Source: JBLIKP01 sp047635375
Lineage (GTDB): Bacteria > Bacteroidota > Bacteroidia > Sphingobacteriales > Sphingobacteriaceae
Reading direction: 5' to 3'
NCBI GenBank assembly: GCA_047635375.1
Contig: JBLIKP010000004.1
Coordinates: 1-61,445 of the forward strand
Length of the DNA: 61,445 nucleotides
Position 1 is the stretch's first letter, and each line of letters begins with the position of its first letter. A program made the position numbers and the translations under genes. The notes beneath the pieces are model-generated. The model was not told where the DNA came from. It made no database searches and saw nothing but the letters and a program-made list of their open reading frames with translations. Below, one piece after another: positions 18,469-26,812 of the stretch.

Positions 18469-19878
18469 ATGACAAAAATTAAATTTGGAACAGATGGCTG
18501 GAGAGCCATAATAGCTAAAGAATATACAGTAGACAATGTTAAAAGAGTAGCTTCGGCTACAGCCAAGTGGCTTAAATCACAACATTTAAGAAACCAACAA
18601 GTGGTTATTGGTTATGATTGCCGATTCGGGGGTAAATTATTTGCTCAAGAGTCGGCGATCTCTTTTTGTGAAGAAGGGTTTACAGTCCTTTTATCAAACG
18701 ATTTTGTTTCTACACCTATGGTTTCCTTAGGGACAGCTAGATTAAATGCCGACCTTGGTATTGTAATTACCGCTAGTCACAATCCTCCTGAATATAATGG
18801 ATTTAAAGTAAAAGCCTCCTACGGAGGGCCTGCTACTCCAGCTCAAATTTCTCAGATTGAAGCAATGATCCAGGACGAAGTGCCAACCAATAAATTCGAT
18901 TTCTCCCATTATCTGGCCGATCAAAAAATAAAGTATATAGACCTTGACACCCTTTATGGTGATGCCGTAAAGAAACAATTCGATCTAGAGGCTATTCGTA
19001 ATGCAAATTTAGGAATAGCATATGACGGAATGTATGGGGCAGGGCAAAAGGCGGTAAGAACATTACTTCCTGAAGCAACCCTTTTACATTGTGAATTCAA
19101 TCCCTCTTTTCATGGCACAGCCCCAGAACCTATTCACAAAAATTTAGGGGAATTGTCGGCACTGCTAAAAGGCAATAAAAACTTAACAGTTGGCTTTGCA
19201 AATGATGGAGATGCGGATAGAATAGGGATGTATGATGAAAATGGAGACTTCGTTGATTCCCATCATTTATTACTTCTTCTAGTAGATTACCTAAAGAATC
19301 ACAAAGGATTTGAAGGGGATGTTATTAGTACATTTAGTTGTACTTCAAAGGTTGAAGCCATTTGTAAACAATTCGGGATTAAACACCATACCACAAAGAT
19401 TGGATTTAAATACATCTGTGACCTTATGGTTGAAGGTGGTGTTAATGCCATGGTTGGTGGAGAAGAGTCTGGTGGAATTGCAATTGCTGGCCACGTTCCA
19501 GAGCGTGACGGTATTTGGATTGCATTAACCATTCTTGAGTATATGGCGAAAAGCGGAAAATCATTAACTCAATTAATTCAAGATTTATACGCCAAAATAG
19601 GTGAGTTTTCAGTGGAAAGAAGCGATTTACATTTAACTGATGATTTGAAAAACAAGGTTATGGCCAACTGTGCCGCTGGAAATTATTCAGCATTTGGTGA
19701 ATATCCAATTGAAAAAACTGAAGACACCGATGGGTTTAAATTTCATTTAGGCAACAGCCGTTGGGTGATGATAAGACCCTCAGGAACAGAGCCTGTTTTG
19801 AGAACCTATGCAGAGGCAAAAAATAGTACGGAAGCATTTGCAATCCTTGCGGCCACTGAAAAAATCCTTTTAGGATGA
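18469..19878 (+). CDS. Phosphoglucomutase/phosphomannomutase family protein
   Basis: A 469-residue alpha-D-phosphohexomutase. It has all four signatures: the phosphoserine loop TASHNP (phospho-acceptor S103), the Mg site DGDADR (D246, D248, D250), the sugar loop GGEESGG (330-336) and the C-terminal phosphate loop RPSGTEP. It interconverts hexose 1- and 6-phosphates in the cytoplasm, feeding nucleotide-sugar and envelope synthesis; whether the substrate is glucose, mannose or glucosamine cannot be told here. The DUF2027 gene overlaps its stop by four bases (ATGA). Confidence 0.93.
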   Translation: MTKIKFGTDGWRAIIAKEYTVDNVKRVASATAKWLKSQHLRNQQVVIGYDCRFGGKLFAQESAISFCEEGFTVLLSNDFVSTPMVSLGTARLNADLGIVITASHNPPEYNGFKVKASYGGPATPAQISQIEAMIQDEVPTNKFDFSHYLADQKIKYIDLDTLYGDAVKKQFDLEAIRNANLGIAYDGMYGAGQKAVRTLLPEATLLHCEFNPSFHGTAPEPIHKNLGELSALLKGNKNLTVGFANDGDADRIGMYDENGDFVDSHHLLLLLVDYLKNHKGFEGDVISTFSCTSKVEAICKQFGIKHHTTKIGFKYICDLMVEGGVNAMVGGEESGGIAIAGHVPERDGIWIALTILEYMAKSGKSLTQLIQDLYAKIGEFSVERSDLHLTDDLKNKVMANCAAGNYSAFGEYPIEKTEDTDGFKFHLGNSRWVMIRPSGTEPVLRTYAEAKNSTEAFAILAATEKILLG

Positions 19879-20819
19879 GATTTAAACTAGGCGATAAGGT
19901 TTCCTTTATTAACGATGCGATGAACGGTGAAGTGGTAGGTATTATTGATGCCAACCACGTCGAAGTTGATTGCGGGGATGGAATGCCTTTGCCAACTCAT
20001 GAAAATGATTTAATAAGTCAATTCCCAGAATCTGATAAGAAGAAAAAGGAAATATCCATTGAACAAAATTTAATACAGAATGAACAAGCCTACCCAGATG
20101 GATTGTTCATCCTTTTTACACTTCCGGCCAAGGGTTCAATAAAACCCTTTGGAGAATGGTTTATTTGGAACAATTCTGATTCTGATTGGCATTTGTCGTT
20201 TAGTGAAGAACGAGATAAAAATACTCATAAAGGATTGTTTTCTAGTGTAATGGCTTCCCATTCGCTGGTGCGGATTAGTATTGATTTGCCAAATAATTTA
20301 AATGATTGGCCGAAACTAATTTTGAATGCTTTTAACCATTCAAACAATGATTTTTCTCCATTATTTATAACAAAAAGAAGCTTAAAATTTAAAGCCGATT
20401 TTTTCGGGAAAACTGCCAAAAAGCTTCCCGTAGGAGGAGATACAGGATGGGTTTATTCAATTCCTTTAGAAAAGGGTATTACACCATTTGAATTAAGCCC
20501 AAAACCGAATCTAACACCGGAGTCCCAAGTAAGAAGGCCTGAGGATGAAATTGACCTTCATATTGAAGCCTTGACAGATAAATTTCCCAAGATGAATCCG
20601 TCCGATATTTTTTCTCTCCAAATGGAGACCTTTAGGAAAAATCTAGACGCAGCTGTAGTTCATGAATTAAATAGTATTATTTTTATTCATGGAGTAGGAA
20701 GTTATGTCTTAAAAGATCAAATTTCTAAAAAACTGAAAACGCACTCTTCAGTTAAATCCTTTGGTAATGCGCCTAAGCGAACCTACGGTAATGGAGCAAC
20801 AGAGGTTTTTTTAAAGTAA
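19875..20819 (+). CDS. DUF2027 and Smr domain protein
   Basis: A 314-residue protein. The N-terminus (MRFKLGDKVSFINDAMNGEV) is a small barrel-like segment seen in Bacteroidota DUF2027 proteins. A middle beta-rich domain covers about 70-210. The C-terminus (about 225-314) is a Smr/MutS2-type domain with EIDLHIE and IIFIHGVGSYVLKDQI. Smr domains bind or nick branched DNA or act on ribosome-bound mRNA; which applies is unknown. It overlaps the mutase gene by four bases, so it is translationally coupled to it, and is followed by rnpB. Confidence 0.85.
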   Translation: MRFKLGDKVSFINDAMNGEVVGIIDANHVEVDCGDGMPLPTHENDLISQFPESDKKKKEISIEQNLIQNEQAYPDGLFILFTLPAKGSIKPFGEWFIWNNSDSDWHLSFSEERDKNTHKGLFSSVMASHSLVRISIDLPNNLNDWPKLILNAFNHSNNDFSPLFITKRSLKFKADFFGKTAKKLPVGGDTGWVYSIPLEKGITPFELSPKPNLTPESQVRRPEDEIDLHIEALTDKFPKMNPSDIFSLQMETFRKNLDAAVVHELNSIIFIHGVGSYVLKDQISKKLKTHSSVKSFGNAPKRTYGNGATEVFLK

Positions 20820-20820
20820 A

Positions 20821-20851
20821 TTGTTTGATTTCTTTAAAAGAACTAAATTCG
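20821..20851 (+). promoter_or_regulatory. Putative promoter of rnpB
   Basis: TTG at 20821-20823, a 20-base spacer, then TAAATTCG at 20844-20851, one mismatch from TAnnTTTG. It starts right after the DUF2027-Smr stop and about 37 bases before the mature RNA. Confidence 0.4.
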
Positions 20852-20887
20852 TAGATTCTTAGCAAATTACAATAATTAATAAAAAAA

Positions 20888-21258
20888 TGTTCATCTAATC
20901 TATCGCTCCAGTTTAATATTGGTGAGGAAAGTCCGGACAACGTAGAGTATTTTGCTTCCTAACGGGAAGGCCTTCCATTTTGGAAGGACAGCAAGTGCCA
21001 CAGAAAATAGACCGCCACAACTTGTTGTGGTAAGGGTGAAAACGTGAGGTAAGAGCTCACGCGGGTTACAGTGATGTGATTGCAGGGTAAACCTCAGAAG
21101 TTGAAAGACCAAATATACCTTGGTTGGCCTTCGGGTCTGGAGAGTTACTCGCTCAAATCCATGGAGGGTTGGTTGATACAGTCAGTCAGTGATGGCGGGT
21201 GCAGATAAATGATAGATGCCCTTTGGGGTTACAGAATCCGGCTTATTGATGGATGTTT
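20888..21258 (+). ncRNA. rnpB: RNase P RNA (bacterial class A)
   Basis: The hallmark conserved blocks occur in order: GAGGAAAGTCCGGAC (about 20923-20938), ACAGAAAATAGACCGCC (about 21000-21016), AAGGGTGAAAACGTGAGGTA (about 21032-21051), AGAGCTCACGCG, and near the 3' end AGATAAATGATAGATGCC and TTACAGAATCCGGCTTA. The 5' TTCATCTAA and 3' TTGATGGA segments can pair as P1. This is the catalytic RNA that matures tRNA 5' ends. Ends are estimated from P1 and may be off by a few bases. A run of eight T's follows P1 and may act in termination. Confidence 0.95.
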
Positions 21259-21831
21259 TTTTATTATCAAATTGCTCAAAAGAAAGAAGAAAAAGCTAAA
21301 ATTCTCATCATAGATGATGACAGAAGTGTGCGAAACATTCTATAAGAAATTTTTGAATTTGAGGGATATCAAATTGAGGTAGCCGAGGATGGAGAAGAAG
21401 GGTGAGAATGTTTCTTGCCGAAGAGTTTCTTATTAGATATTTGTAAGGATTATGGTATTCCTGCAAAAACTTTCAGTAAGGATGCAGTGCAAGCTCTTCA
21501 AGATAGAAGCTGGTCAGGAAATATTCGTGAATTACGAAACGTGATCGAACGATTGGTTACTTTAAGTGATCAAGAAATTACTAGCGATGATATAAAAAGC
21601 TTCGCCTACGGTGGAAGCAGCCAACAAGTTGAGGATAATATTTACGAAATGTTTAATACACTCCAAGATTTTAGAGAGTATACTGATAAACAATTCCTCA
21701 CAGCTAAACTTGAAAAAAATAAATTTGACCTAGGTAAAACTTCAAAAGAGATTAAAATTCCACCAAGAAATATTGAAGAAATGATGTTTCAATTCGATAT
21801 CGTTAAGCCAAAATCCATTGGAAGACGTTAA
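21253..21831 (+). pseudogene. Sigma-54-dependent (NtrC-type) response regulator, internally deleted pseudogene
   Basis: One frame begins with a receiver start (AKILIIDDDRSVRNIL), meets a TAA where the family has a charged helix residue, continues EIFEFEGYQIEVAEDGEEG, and meets a TGA. It then jumps directly to the end of an AAA+ domain (DICKDYGIPAKTFSKDAV, SGNIRELRNVIERLV). The phosphorylatable Asp, Walker A, the sigma-54 GAFTGA loop and Walker B, roughly 300 residues, are missing. The C-terminal HTH region (LEKNKFDLGKTSKEI) is present but its recognition part (IPPRNIEEMMFQFDI) differs strongly from the usual IQRSHLYNKIEK type. The 3' part stays open from 21415. It starts within the 3' edge of rnpB. 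Confidence 0.85.
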
Positions 21832-22160
21832 TCTAAAAGTGAATTTAAATTATTTAATGCCTGAAGGAGCTCCCGTAAATCGTTGGAAGCTCCTTTTTTT
21901 TGTGCTTTTTCGATACCAGTTTCATACGCCTTTTGAGCTTCTGCGTAAGCTGCCTTGTCTTCCAATAATTTACCTAAATGGTAGTATGTCCCAACATAAT
22001 CAGGGTTGGTAGCCGATAATTTTTTATAAATTTCCAAGGCATCATCCGTTGACCCGGTCTTTATTGTTTCTTGTGCCAAGGCGAATAATAAGAATGCATC
22101 ATTCGGGGTTTCCTTTAACATTAATTTTATCTGCTCTAAGCGTTTTAAATTCATTTCCAT
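21828..22160 (-). CDS. Small TPR-repeat protein
   Basis: A 110-residue cytoplasmic helical protein. Residues about 18-85 give two TPR units (AFLLFALAQETIKTGSTDDALEIYKKL and GTYYHLGKLLEDKAAYAEAQKAYETGIEKA are the helix pairs). It lacks a signal peptide. It probably mediates protein contacts; no specific role can be given. It converges on the response-regulator pseudogene with a four-base overlap. Confidence 0.75.
   Translation of the reverse strand: MEMNLKRLEQIKLMLKETPNDAFLLFALAQETIKTGSTDDALEIYKKLSATNPDYVGTYYHLGKLLEDKAAYAEAQKAYETGIEKAQKKGASNDLRELLQALNNLNSLLD
21864..21902 (+). terminator. Terminator-like hairpin inside the convergent TPR gene
   Basis: AAGGAGCT (21864-21871) and AGCTCCTT (21888-21895) form an 8-bp stem followed by T's to about 21901. 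It lies 33 bases after the pseudogene stop, on the plus strand, but its bases also encode the TPR protein on the other strand. Confidence 0.5.
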
Positions 22161-22294
22161 CTATGGTGGTTTTTAATTAGTTTTGCGTTCCGCGCCCAAA
22201 AATAGGTTTCCGGATCCATAAGTAAAACAAAATATACTTTCTTACGTCTTTTAAAGACATAGTTTTAATCTTTCAAAATTAGAAAAAATCCAAT

Positions 22295-23032
22295 ATGAAG
22301 ATTTTAGTTTGTATAAGTCACGTACAAGACACGACAACAAAAATTAATTTTACTGACAACAATACCAAGTTCGATAAGGCCGGTGTTCAGTTTATTGTTA
22401 ACCCATACGATGAAATCGCTTTAACACGTGCATTGGAAATTTCTGAAGCAAATAGCGGTACCGTTACTGTGATAAATGTAGGTGAAGCCGATACTGATGC
22501 AACTATCCGAAAAGCTCTTGCAATTGGCGCTAATGAGGCGGTGAGAATCAATTCTGTTCCTGGAGACGCATACTTTGTAGCTGAGCAAATTGCTAATTAT
22601 GCAAAAGAAGGTGGTTTTGATATTATTTTAACGGGAAGAGAAAGCATTGATTATAACGGATCTCAAATTCCAGCAATGATAGGAGAGTTCTTAAACATCC
22701 CATCAATTTCAAACGCTAAAAGTCTAATCCTTGAAGGAGAAAAAGCAATATTAGAGCGAGAAATTGAAGGAGGAAAAGAAATTATTGAAACAGAATTGCC
22801 TTTTGTTGCAAGTGCATTAGAGGGAATGGCTGAGCCAAGAATTCCAAACATGAGAGGGATTATGTCGGCAAGGTCAAAGCCATTAAATGTTATTGAGCCC
22901 ACAGGCTCTGAGCCATTGGTTGAGGTAACTTCATTTGAGAAGCCTACACCACGAAGTGAGGCTACTATGGTTGATGCCGGTGACATGAAGACACTAGTTG
23001 AACTACTTCACACTGAAGCAAAAGTAATTTAA
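22295..23032 (+). CDS. etfB: Electron transfer flavoprotein subunit beta
   Basis: A 245-residue EtfB beginning MKILVCISHVQDTTTKI, with VNPYDEIALTRALEI and the AMP/adenine-region signature VASALEGMAEPRIPNMRGIMSARSK in the usual place. With EtfA it forms a soluble FAD heterodimer that carries electrons from acyl-CoA and related dehydrogenases to the quinone pool. It is 26 bases upstream of etfA, in one operon. The preceding 134 bp hold no clear consensus promoter. Confidence 0.95.
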   Translation: MKILVCISHVQDTTTKINFTDNNTKFDKAGVQFIVNPYDEIALTRALEISEANSGTVTVINVGEADTDATIRKALAIGANEAVRINSVPGDAYFVAEQIANYAKEGGFDIILTGRESIDYNGSQIPAMIGEFLNIPSISNAKSLILEGEKAILEREIEGGKEIIETELPFVASALEGMAEPRIPNMRGIMSARSKPLNVIEPTGSEPLVEVTSFEKPTPRSEATMVDAGDMKTLVELLHTEAKVI

Positions 23033-23058
23033 GGTTAAACTCTAAGAAGAAATTTAAA

Positions 23059-24033
23059 ATGTCAGTATTAATATATAGCGAAAATACCGAAGGGAAATTT
23101 AAGAAATCTACATTTGAAGCGGTTTCATATGCTTCGAAAATTGCAGATCAACTTGGTACCGAATTGGTTGCCGTTTCTCTAGGAAAAGTAGATGCAGATA
23201 GCCTTAAATCATTATCTAAATATGGTGTTAGCAAGGTGTTAAATGCAGATTCAGATTTATATTCAAGTTTTAACAATCAAAATTATGCTCACGCTGTAGC
23301 TGAAGCTGCAAAGTCAATTGATGCAAAGGTTGTTGTTATTTCTAATTCTAGTAATGGAAAAGGAATTGCTCCTCGGGTTGCTGTGAAATTGAAAGCTGGT
23401 TTAGCAACAGGTGCTATTGAATTGCCAAAAACTGATGGCGACTTTGTGGTTCGTGTTAAGGCTTTTTCAAACAAGGCTTTCGCCGATGTTAAAATAAAAT
23501 CAGAGATTAAGCTGATAACAATAAACGCAAATGCTTTTCAAGCAGCCGAAAATGCAAAAGAAACTACGGTTGAAACTGTGGACTTTGGTGCAGATCCAAA
23601 TGCTTCAAAGCAAAACGTGAAAGAAACAATCCGCAAAACCGATAAAGTATTACTCCCTGAAGCCGAACTTGTAGTTAGTGCTGGTAGAGGTTTGAAAGGC
23701 CCAGAAAACTGGGGGATGGTTGAGGAATTAGCAGACCTTTTAGGTGCTGCTACTGCGTGTAGTAAACCTGTTTCAGATTCTGGCTGGAGACCACATTCAG
23801 AGCATGTTGGACAAACAGGAATTGCTGTAAGCCCTAACCTTTATATTGCTATAGGTATTTCTGGAGCCATCCAACATTTAGCTGGAGTTAGCTCATCAAA
23901 AACAATTGTAGTAATCAATAAAGATCCAGAAGCTCCTTTCTTTAAGGCCGCTGATTATGGAGTGGTTGGCGATGCATTTGAAGTTGTACCTAAGCTAATT
24001 GAGGCTGTTAAAGCTTATAAGGGCGAAGGGTAG
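23059..24033 (+). CDS. etfA: Electron transfer flavoprotein subunit alpha
   Basis: A 324-residue EtfA. The C-terminal FAD-binding domain is unmistakable: SAGRGLKGPENWGMVEELAD, then SDSGWRPHSEHVGQTG, GISGAIQHLAG and NKDPEAPFF. The N-terminal domain pairs with EtfB. It follows etfB and precedes the bifunctional nuclease gene by 70 bp. Function is as in etfB. Confidence 0.95.
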   Translation: MSVLIYSENTEGKFKKSTFEAVSYASKIADQLGTELVAVSLGKVDADSLKSLSKYGVSKVLNADSDLYSSFNNQNYAHAVAEAAKSIDAKVVVISNSSNGKGIAPRVAVKLKAGLATGAIELPKTDGDFVVRVKAFSNKAFADVKIKSEIKLITINANAFQAAENAKETTVETVDFGADPNASKQNVKETIRKTDKVLLPEAELVVSAGRGLKGPENWGMVEELADLLGAATACSKPVSDSGWRPHSEHVGQTGIAVSPNLYIAIGISGAIQHLAGVSSSKTIVVINKDPEAPFFKAADYGVVGDAFEVVPKLIEAVKAYKGEG

Positions 24034-24103
24034 TCTTAAGTTTTTGTTAATTTAATAGACACTTACGTTTAACTCCGTTAGATTTTCGTGAGGCAATTAT
24101 TTT

Positions 24104-24706
24104 ATGGATAAAATAAAATTAGAAATAGTGGGTCTTTCCTACAGTCAAACCCAATCTGGGGCTTATGCCTTGGTTTTAGGGGAGGCAAATGGGAAAAGAA
24201 GACTACCAATTATTATTGGCGGATTTGAAGCTCAGGCAATTGCTATTGAAATTGAAAAAATGACTCCAAGTCGCCCGTTGACCCACGATTTGTTTAAATC
24301 ATTAACTGGTTCGTTTGGAATAAAATTAAATGAGGTAATCATTTATAATTTGGTGGACGGTATTTTCTTTGCCAAACTGATTTGTTCTGATGGAAAGAAA
24401 GAAGTGGAAATTGATGCAAGAACTAGTGATGCCATTGCTTTGGCGGTTCGATTTGAGTGTCCAGTTTACACATACGAGTTTATTTTGTCCCAAGCCGGAA
24501 TTGTAATCGAAGGAAATGACTTTGTGTTTCTTGAGAATATTGAAAATAAAGATGAGCCTGAAAAGCCAGAGATTCCCAAAAAATCTCCTGTTGAAAACTA
24601 TAAAAAATTCACCAAAATGGAGCTTGAGAAAATGTTATCAGAGGCTATTAGCGAAGAAAACTATGAAGCTGCAGCCCGATTAAGGGATGAGCTTGATAAG
24701 AGATAA
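24104..24706 (+). CDS. Bifunctional nuclease (BFN, DUF151) domain protein with UVR motif
   Basis: A 200-residue protein. Residues 1-145 are a BFN/DUF151 domain (LPIIIGGFEAQAIAIEIE, DARTSDAIALAVR). A linker rich in Pro, Glu and Lys follows. The last 30 residues (MELEKMLSEAISEENYEAA) are a UvrB/UvrC-type UVR helical hairpin, a combination common in Bacteroidota. DUF151 plant homologues have nuclease activity; bacterial roles are unclear. It is downstream of etfBA and ends at a strong bidirectional terminator. Confidence 0.88.
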   Translation: MDKIKLEIVGLSYSQTQSGAYALVLGEANGKRRLPIIIGGFEAQAIAIEIEKMTPSRPLTHDLFKSLTGSFGIKLNEVIIYNLVDGIFFAKLICSDGKKEVEIDARTSDAIALAVRFECPVYTYEFILSQAGIVIEGNDFVFLENIENKDEPEKPEIPKKSPVENYKKFTKMELEKMLSEAISEENYEAAARLRDELDKR

Positions 24707-24710
24707 AAAA

Positions 24711-24744
24711 AAGGGGATTCAATGTAAATTGAATCCCCTTTTTT
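24711..24744. terminator. Bidirectional Rho-independent terminator
   Basis: AAGGGGATTCAA and TTGAATCCCCTT form a 12-bp perfect stem with a 6-base loop, flanked by an A-run on the left and TTTT on the right. It serves the BFN gene on plus and whatever is read on minus from 25009. Confidence 0.92.
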
Positions 24745-24760
24745 AATTAATCGGATGTTT

Positions 24761-25009
24761 TTATTCAGTGATAAGTTTTTTTACCATTTGTTTTCCGTTT
24801 TGAAAAACCTGTAAGAAGTAAATTCCTTTAGCCACATCTCCCAATTCTATTTCGTTGCTGTATTTCCCTTTAGAGTTCTTAAGGGTTTCGAAATACATTT
24901 TACGGCCGTTTACATCAACTACCCGGATTTCAGTATCTCCCTTTTTAGCTAGATCAAACTCCTTTAAAATCTTGGCTGTTTGGGTCGGGATGAATTTATT
25001 CTTTCTCAT
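24761..25009 (-). pseudogene. Orphan T9SS type A C-terminal sorting domain, remnant of a cargo gene
   Basis: An 82-codon frame from an ATG at 25009. It reads as a T9SS sorting domain almost end to end: DTEIRVVDVNGRKMYFETL, then GDVAKGIYFLQVFQNGKQMV and KKLITE at the C-terminus. No signal peptide or cargo domain precedes it; the frame is closed about 50 bases upstream, and the usual YPNP start is degenerate. T9SS domains work only when fused to an exported protein, so this is most likely the tail of a gene whose body was deleted. A truncated response regulator begins 71 bp away on the other strand. Confidence 0.65.
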
Positions 25010-25080
25010 AATTACAGTTTTTAAAATTAGAAATTCTATTAATAAACTGTACTATTTTTGGGGGGAGCTTACAATAACAA

Positions 25081-25617
25081 CAACACAAAGACGGATTTAC
25101 CCTAGCCGAAGAAGTGAAAAATCGAGTGCCAAACTTACCCCTGATTTTCGCATCTGCAAAGGCCTACATAAAAGACAAAAAAATAGCCTTTAAACTGAGA
25201 GCAGACGACTATATAACTAAGCCCTTTAGCATTGAAGAGTTGTTAATGAGAATAAATGCCTTGCTTAAACGGGTCTCACCTGAAGATGTTGAGGATGTTG
25301 ACTTTTCTGGGCCCATAAATTTATCCAATTCAACTTTCGATTACCAAACAAGGGAGTCTATTTCCCCAAATGGGTCACATAAATTAACTTCTAAGGAAGC
25401 TGAATTGTTAAAATTGTTGAGCGTTAGGAAGAATCAAATCGTGTCACGTCAAGAAGCTCTAAACGAAATTTGGTTGGACGATAATTATTTCAACGGAAGA
25501 AGTATGGACGTTTACTTATCAAAGATTAGGAAACTAATTTCTGAAGATGATGGAATAGAAATAATGAATGTCCACGGGAAAGGATTTAAGCTAATTGTAA
25601 GTCAAAAAAACAATTAA
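25081..25617 (+). pseudogene. OmpR-family response regulator, N-terminally truncated pseudogene
   Basis: Homology starts abruptly at KDGFTLAEEVK, the stretch just after the phosphorylated Asp, and runs through YITKPFSIEELLMRI (receiver Lys retained) to a complete winged-helix DNA-binding domain (KLTSKEAELLKLLSVRKNQI, RSMDVYLSKIRKLI, VHGKGFKLIV). About 50 residues including the phosphorylation site are missing. Upstream in frame is a TAA at 25078 and a G-rich run. A GTG at 25114 could start a 167-residue protein, so a constitutive DNA-binding fragment is possible but unlikely. No partner kinase is adjacent. Confidence 0.8.
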
Positions 25618-25638
25618 TATATTAATAAGCCATTTTCA

Positions 25639-25669
25639 TTTGTATTCCCGTCTCATAATTATATTTTTG
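25639..25669 (+). promoter_or_regulatory. Near-perfect Bacteroidota promoter of the serC operon
   Basis: TTTG (25639-25642), exactly 19 bases, then TATTTTTG (25662-25669), matching TTTG-N19-TAnnTTTG. Transcription should begin near 25676, leaving a leader of about 43 bases before serC. Confidence 0.8.
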
Positions 25670-25718
25670 TCGTACTTACATATGGTAAGAAATAACAAAC
25701 TATTATCCCGAAAATACT

Positions 25719-26792
25719 ATGAGCAAGAAACACAATTTTGGAGCAGGCCCTGGAATTTTACCAGATCAAGTTTTTGAGCAGGCATCTAAGGCCGTTTTAG
25801 ATTTTAATGGAATTGGATTATCTCTTTTAGAGATCTCGCACCGTAGCAGCCATTTTGTTGCGGTTATGGATAAAGCAGTTGCGCTTGTACGCGAATTGTT
25901 CAACGTTTCTGACGAGTACGAAGTATTGTTCCTTCAAGGAGGAGCGAGCATGCAGTTCTGTATGGTTCCTTATAACTTATTAGATAGTGATAAAAAAGCG
26001 GCATATCTTAACACTGGTACATGGGCAAATAATGCAGTAAAAGAAGCACGTTTGTTCGGTGAGGTTGTTGAAGTAGGGTCATCAAAAGATAAAAATTACA
26101 ATTACATCCCTAAAGGATATTCAATTCCGTCGGATTGCGAATATTTTCATATTACCTCAAATAATACAATTTTTGGAACTCAGGTTCAGGAATTCCCAAA
26201 GAGTTCTATACCTGTGGTATGTGATATGTCATCTGACATTTTCAGTAGACCCATAAACGTAAATGATTTCGGAATAATATACGCTGGAGCGCAGAAAAAC
26301 ATGGGCCCTGCCGGAACAACCCTGGTAATTGTAAGAAAAGATTTACTTGGAAAAGTGAAAAGACAAATCCCTACAATGTTGAATTACCAAACTCACATTG
26401 ATAAAGGTAGTATGTTCAATACACCACCAGTTTTCCCTATCTATGCTTCAATGTTGACATTGGAGTGGGTTAAAGAAATAGGCGGAGTTGTTGAGGTTCA
26501 AAAGAGAAATGCTAGAAAAGCTGAATTGCTTTATGCAGAAATCGATAGTAATCCGTTATTCAAAGGAGCAGCAGCAAGGGAGGACCGTTCAAAAATGAAC
26601 GTTACTTTCGTTTTAGAGGATGACAGTCTTTCTGCTGAATTCTTAAAAATGGCAGAAGCCGCTGGATGTATCGGATTAAAAGGTCACCGCAGTGTGGGTG
26701 GGTTTAGAGCGTCAATGTACAACGCTTTAACTCAAGATAGTGTGAAAGTTTTAGTTGATTTAATGAAAGAATTTGCCCTTCAAAAGGCTTAA
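25719..26792 (+). CDS. serC: Phosphoserine aminotransferase
   Basis: A 357-residue class V PLP aminotransferase. It begins KHNFGAGPGILP with the conserved N-terminal substrate loop, then EISHRSSHF and LFLQGGASMQF. The PLP lysine is K193 in YAGAQKNMGPAG, and the C-terminal GLKGHRSVGGFRASMYNA closes the active site. It converts 3-phosphohydroxypyruvate and glutamate to phosphoserine. First gene of serC-serA-DUF1015, behind a consensus promoter and 20 bp before serA. No serB (phosphoserine phosphatase) is in the window. Confidence 0.96.
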   Translation: MSKKHNFGAGPGILPDQVFEQASKAVLDFNGIGLSLLEISHRSSHFVAVMDKAVALVRELFNVSDEYEVLFLQGGASMQFCMVPYNLLDSDKKAAYLNTGTWANNAVKEARLFGEVVEVGSSKDKNYNYIPKGYSIPSDCEYFHITSNNTIFGTQVQEFPKSSIPVVCDMSSDIFSRPINVNDFGIIYAGAQKNMGPAGTTLVIVRKDLLGKVKRQIPTMLNYQTHIDKGSMFNTPPVFPIYASMLTLEWVKEIGGVVEVQKRNARKAELLYAEIDSNPLFKGAAAREDRSKMNVTFVLEDDSLSAEFLKMAEAAGCIGLKGHRSVGGFRASMYNALTQDSVKVLVDLMKEFALQKA

Positions 26793-26812
26793 AGAAGAAA
26801 AAAACAAGAATA

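Noticed and set aside
20900..21112. Minus-strand frame of 70 codons.
   Set aside because: It lies entirely within RNase P RNA, whose conserved blocks explain the sequence.
24761..25009. Small secreted protein made of a T9SS domain alone.
   Set aside because: There is no signal peptide, and T9SS domains need one for Sec export before outer-membrane passage; a remnant is more likely.
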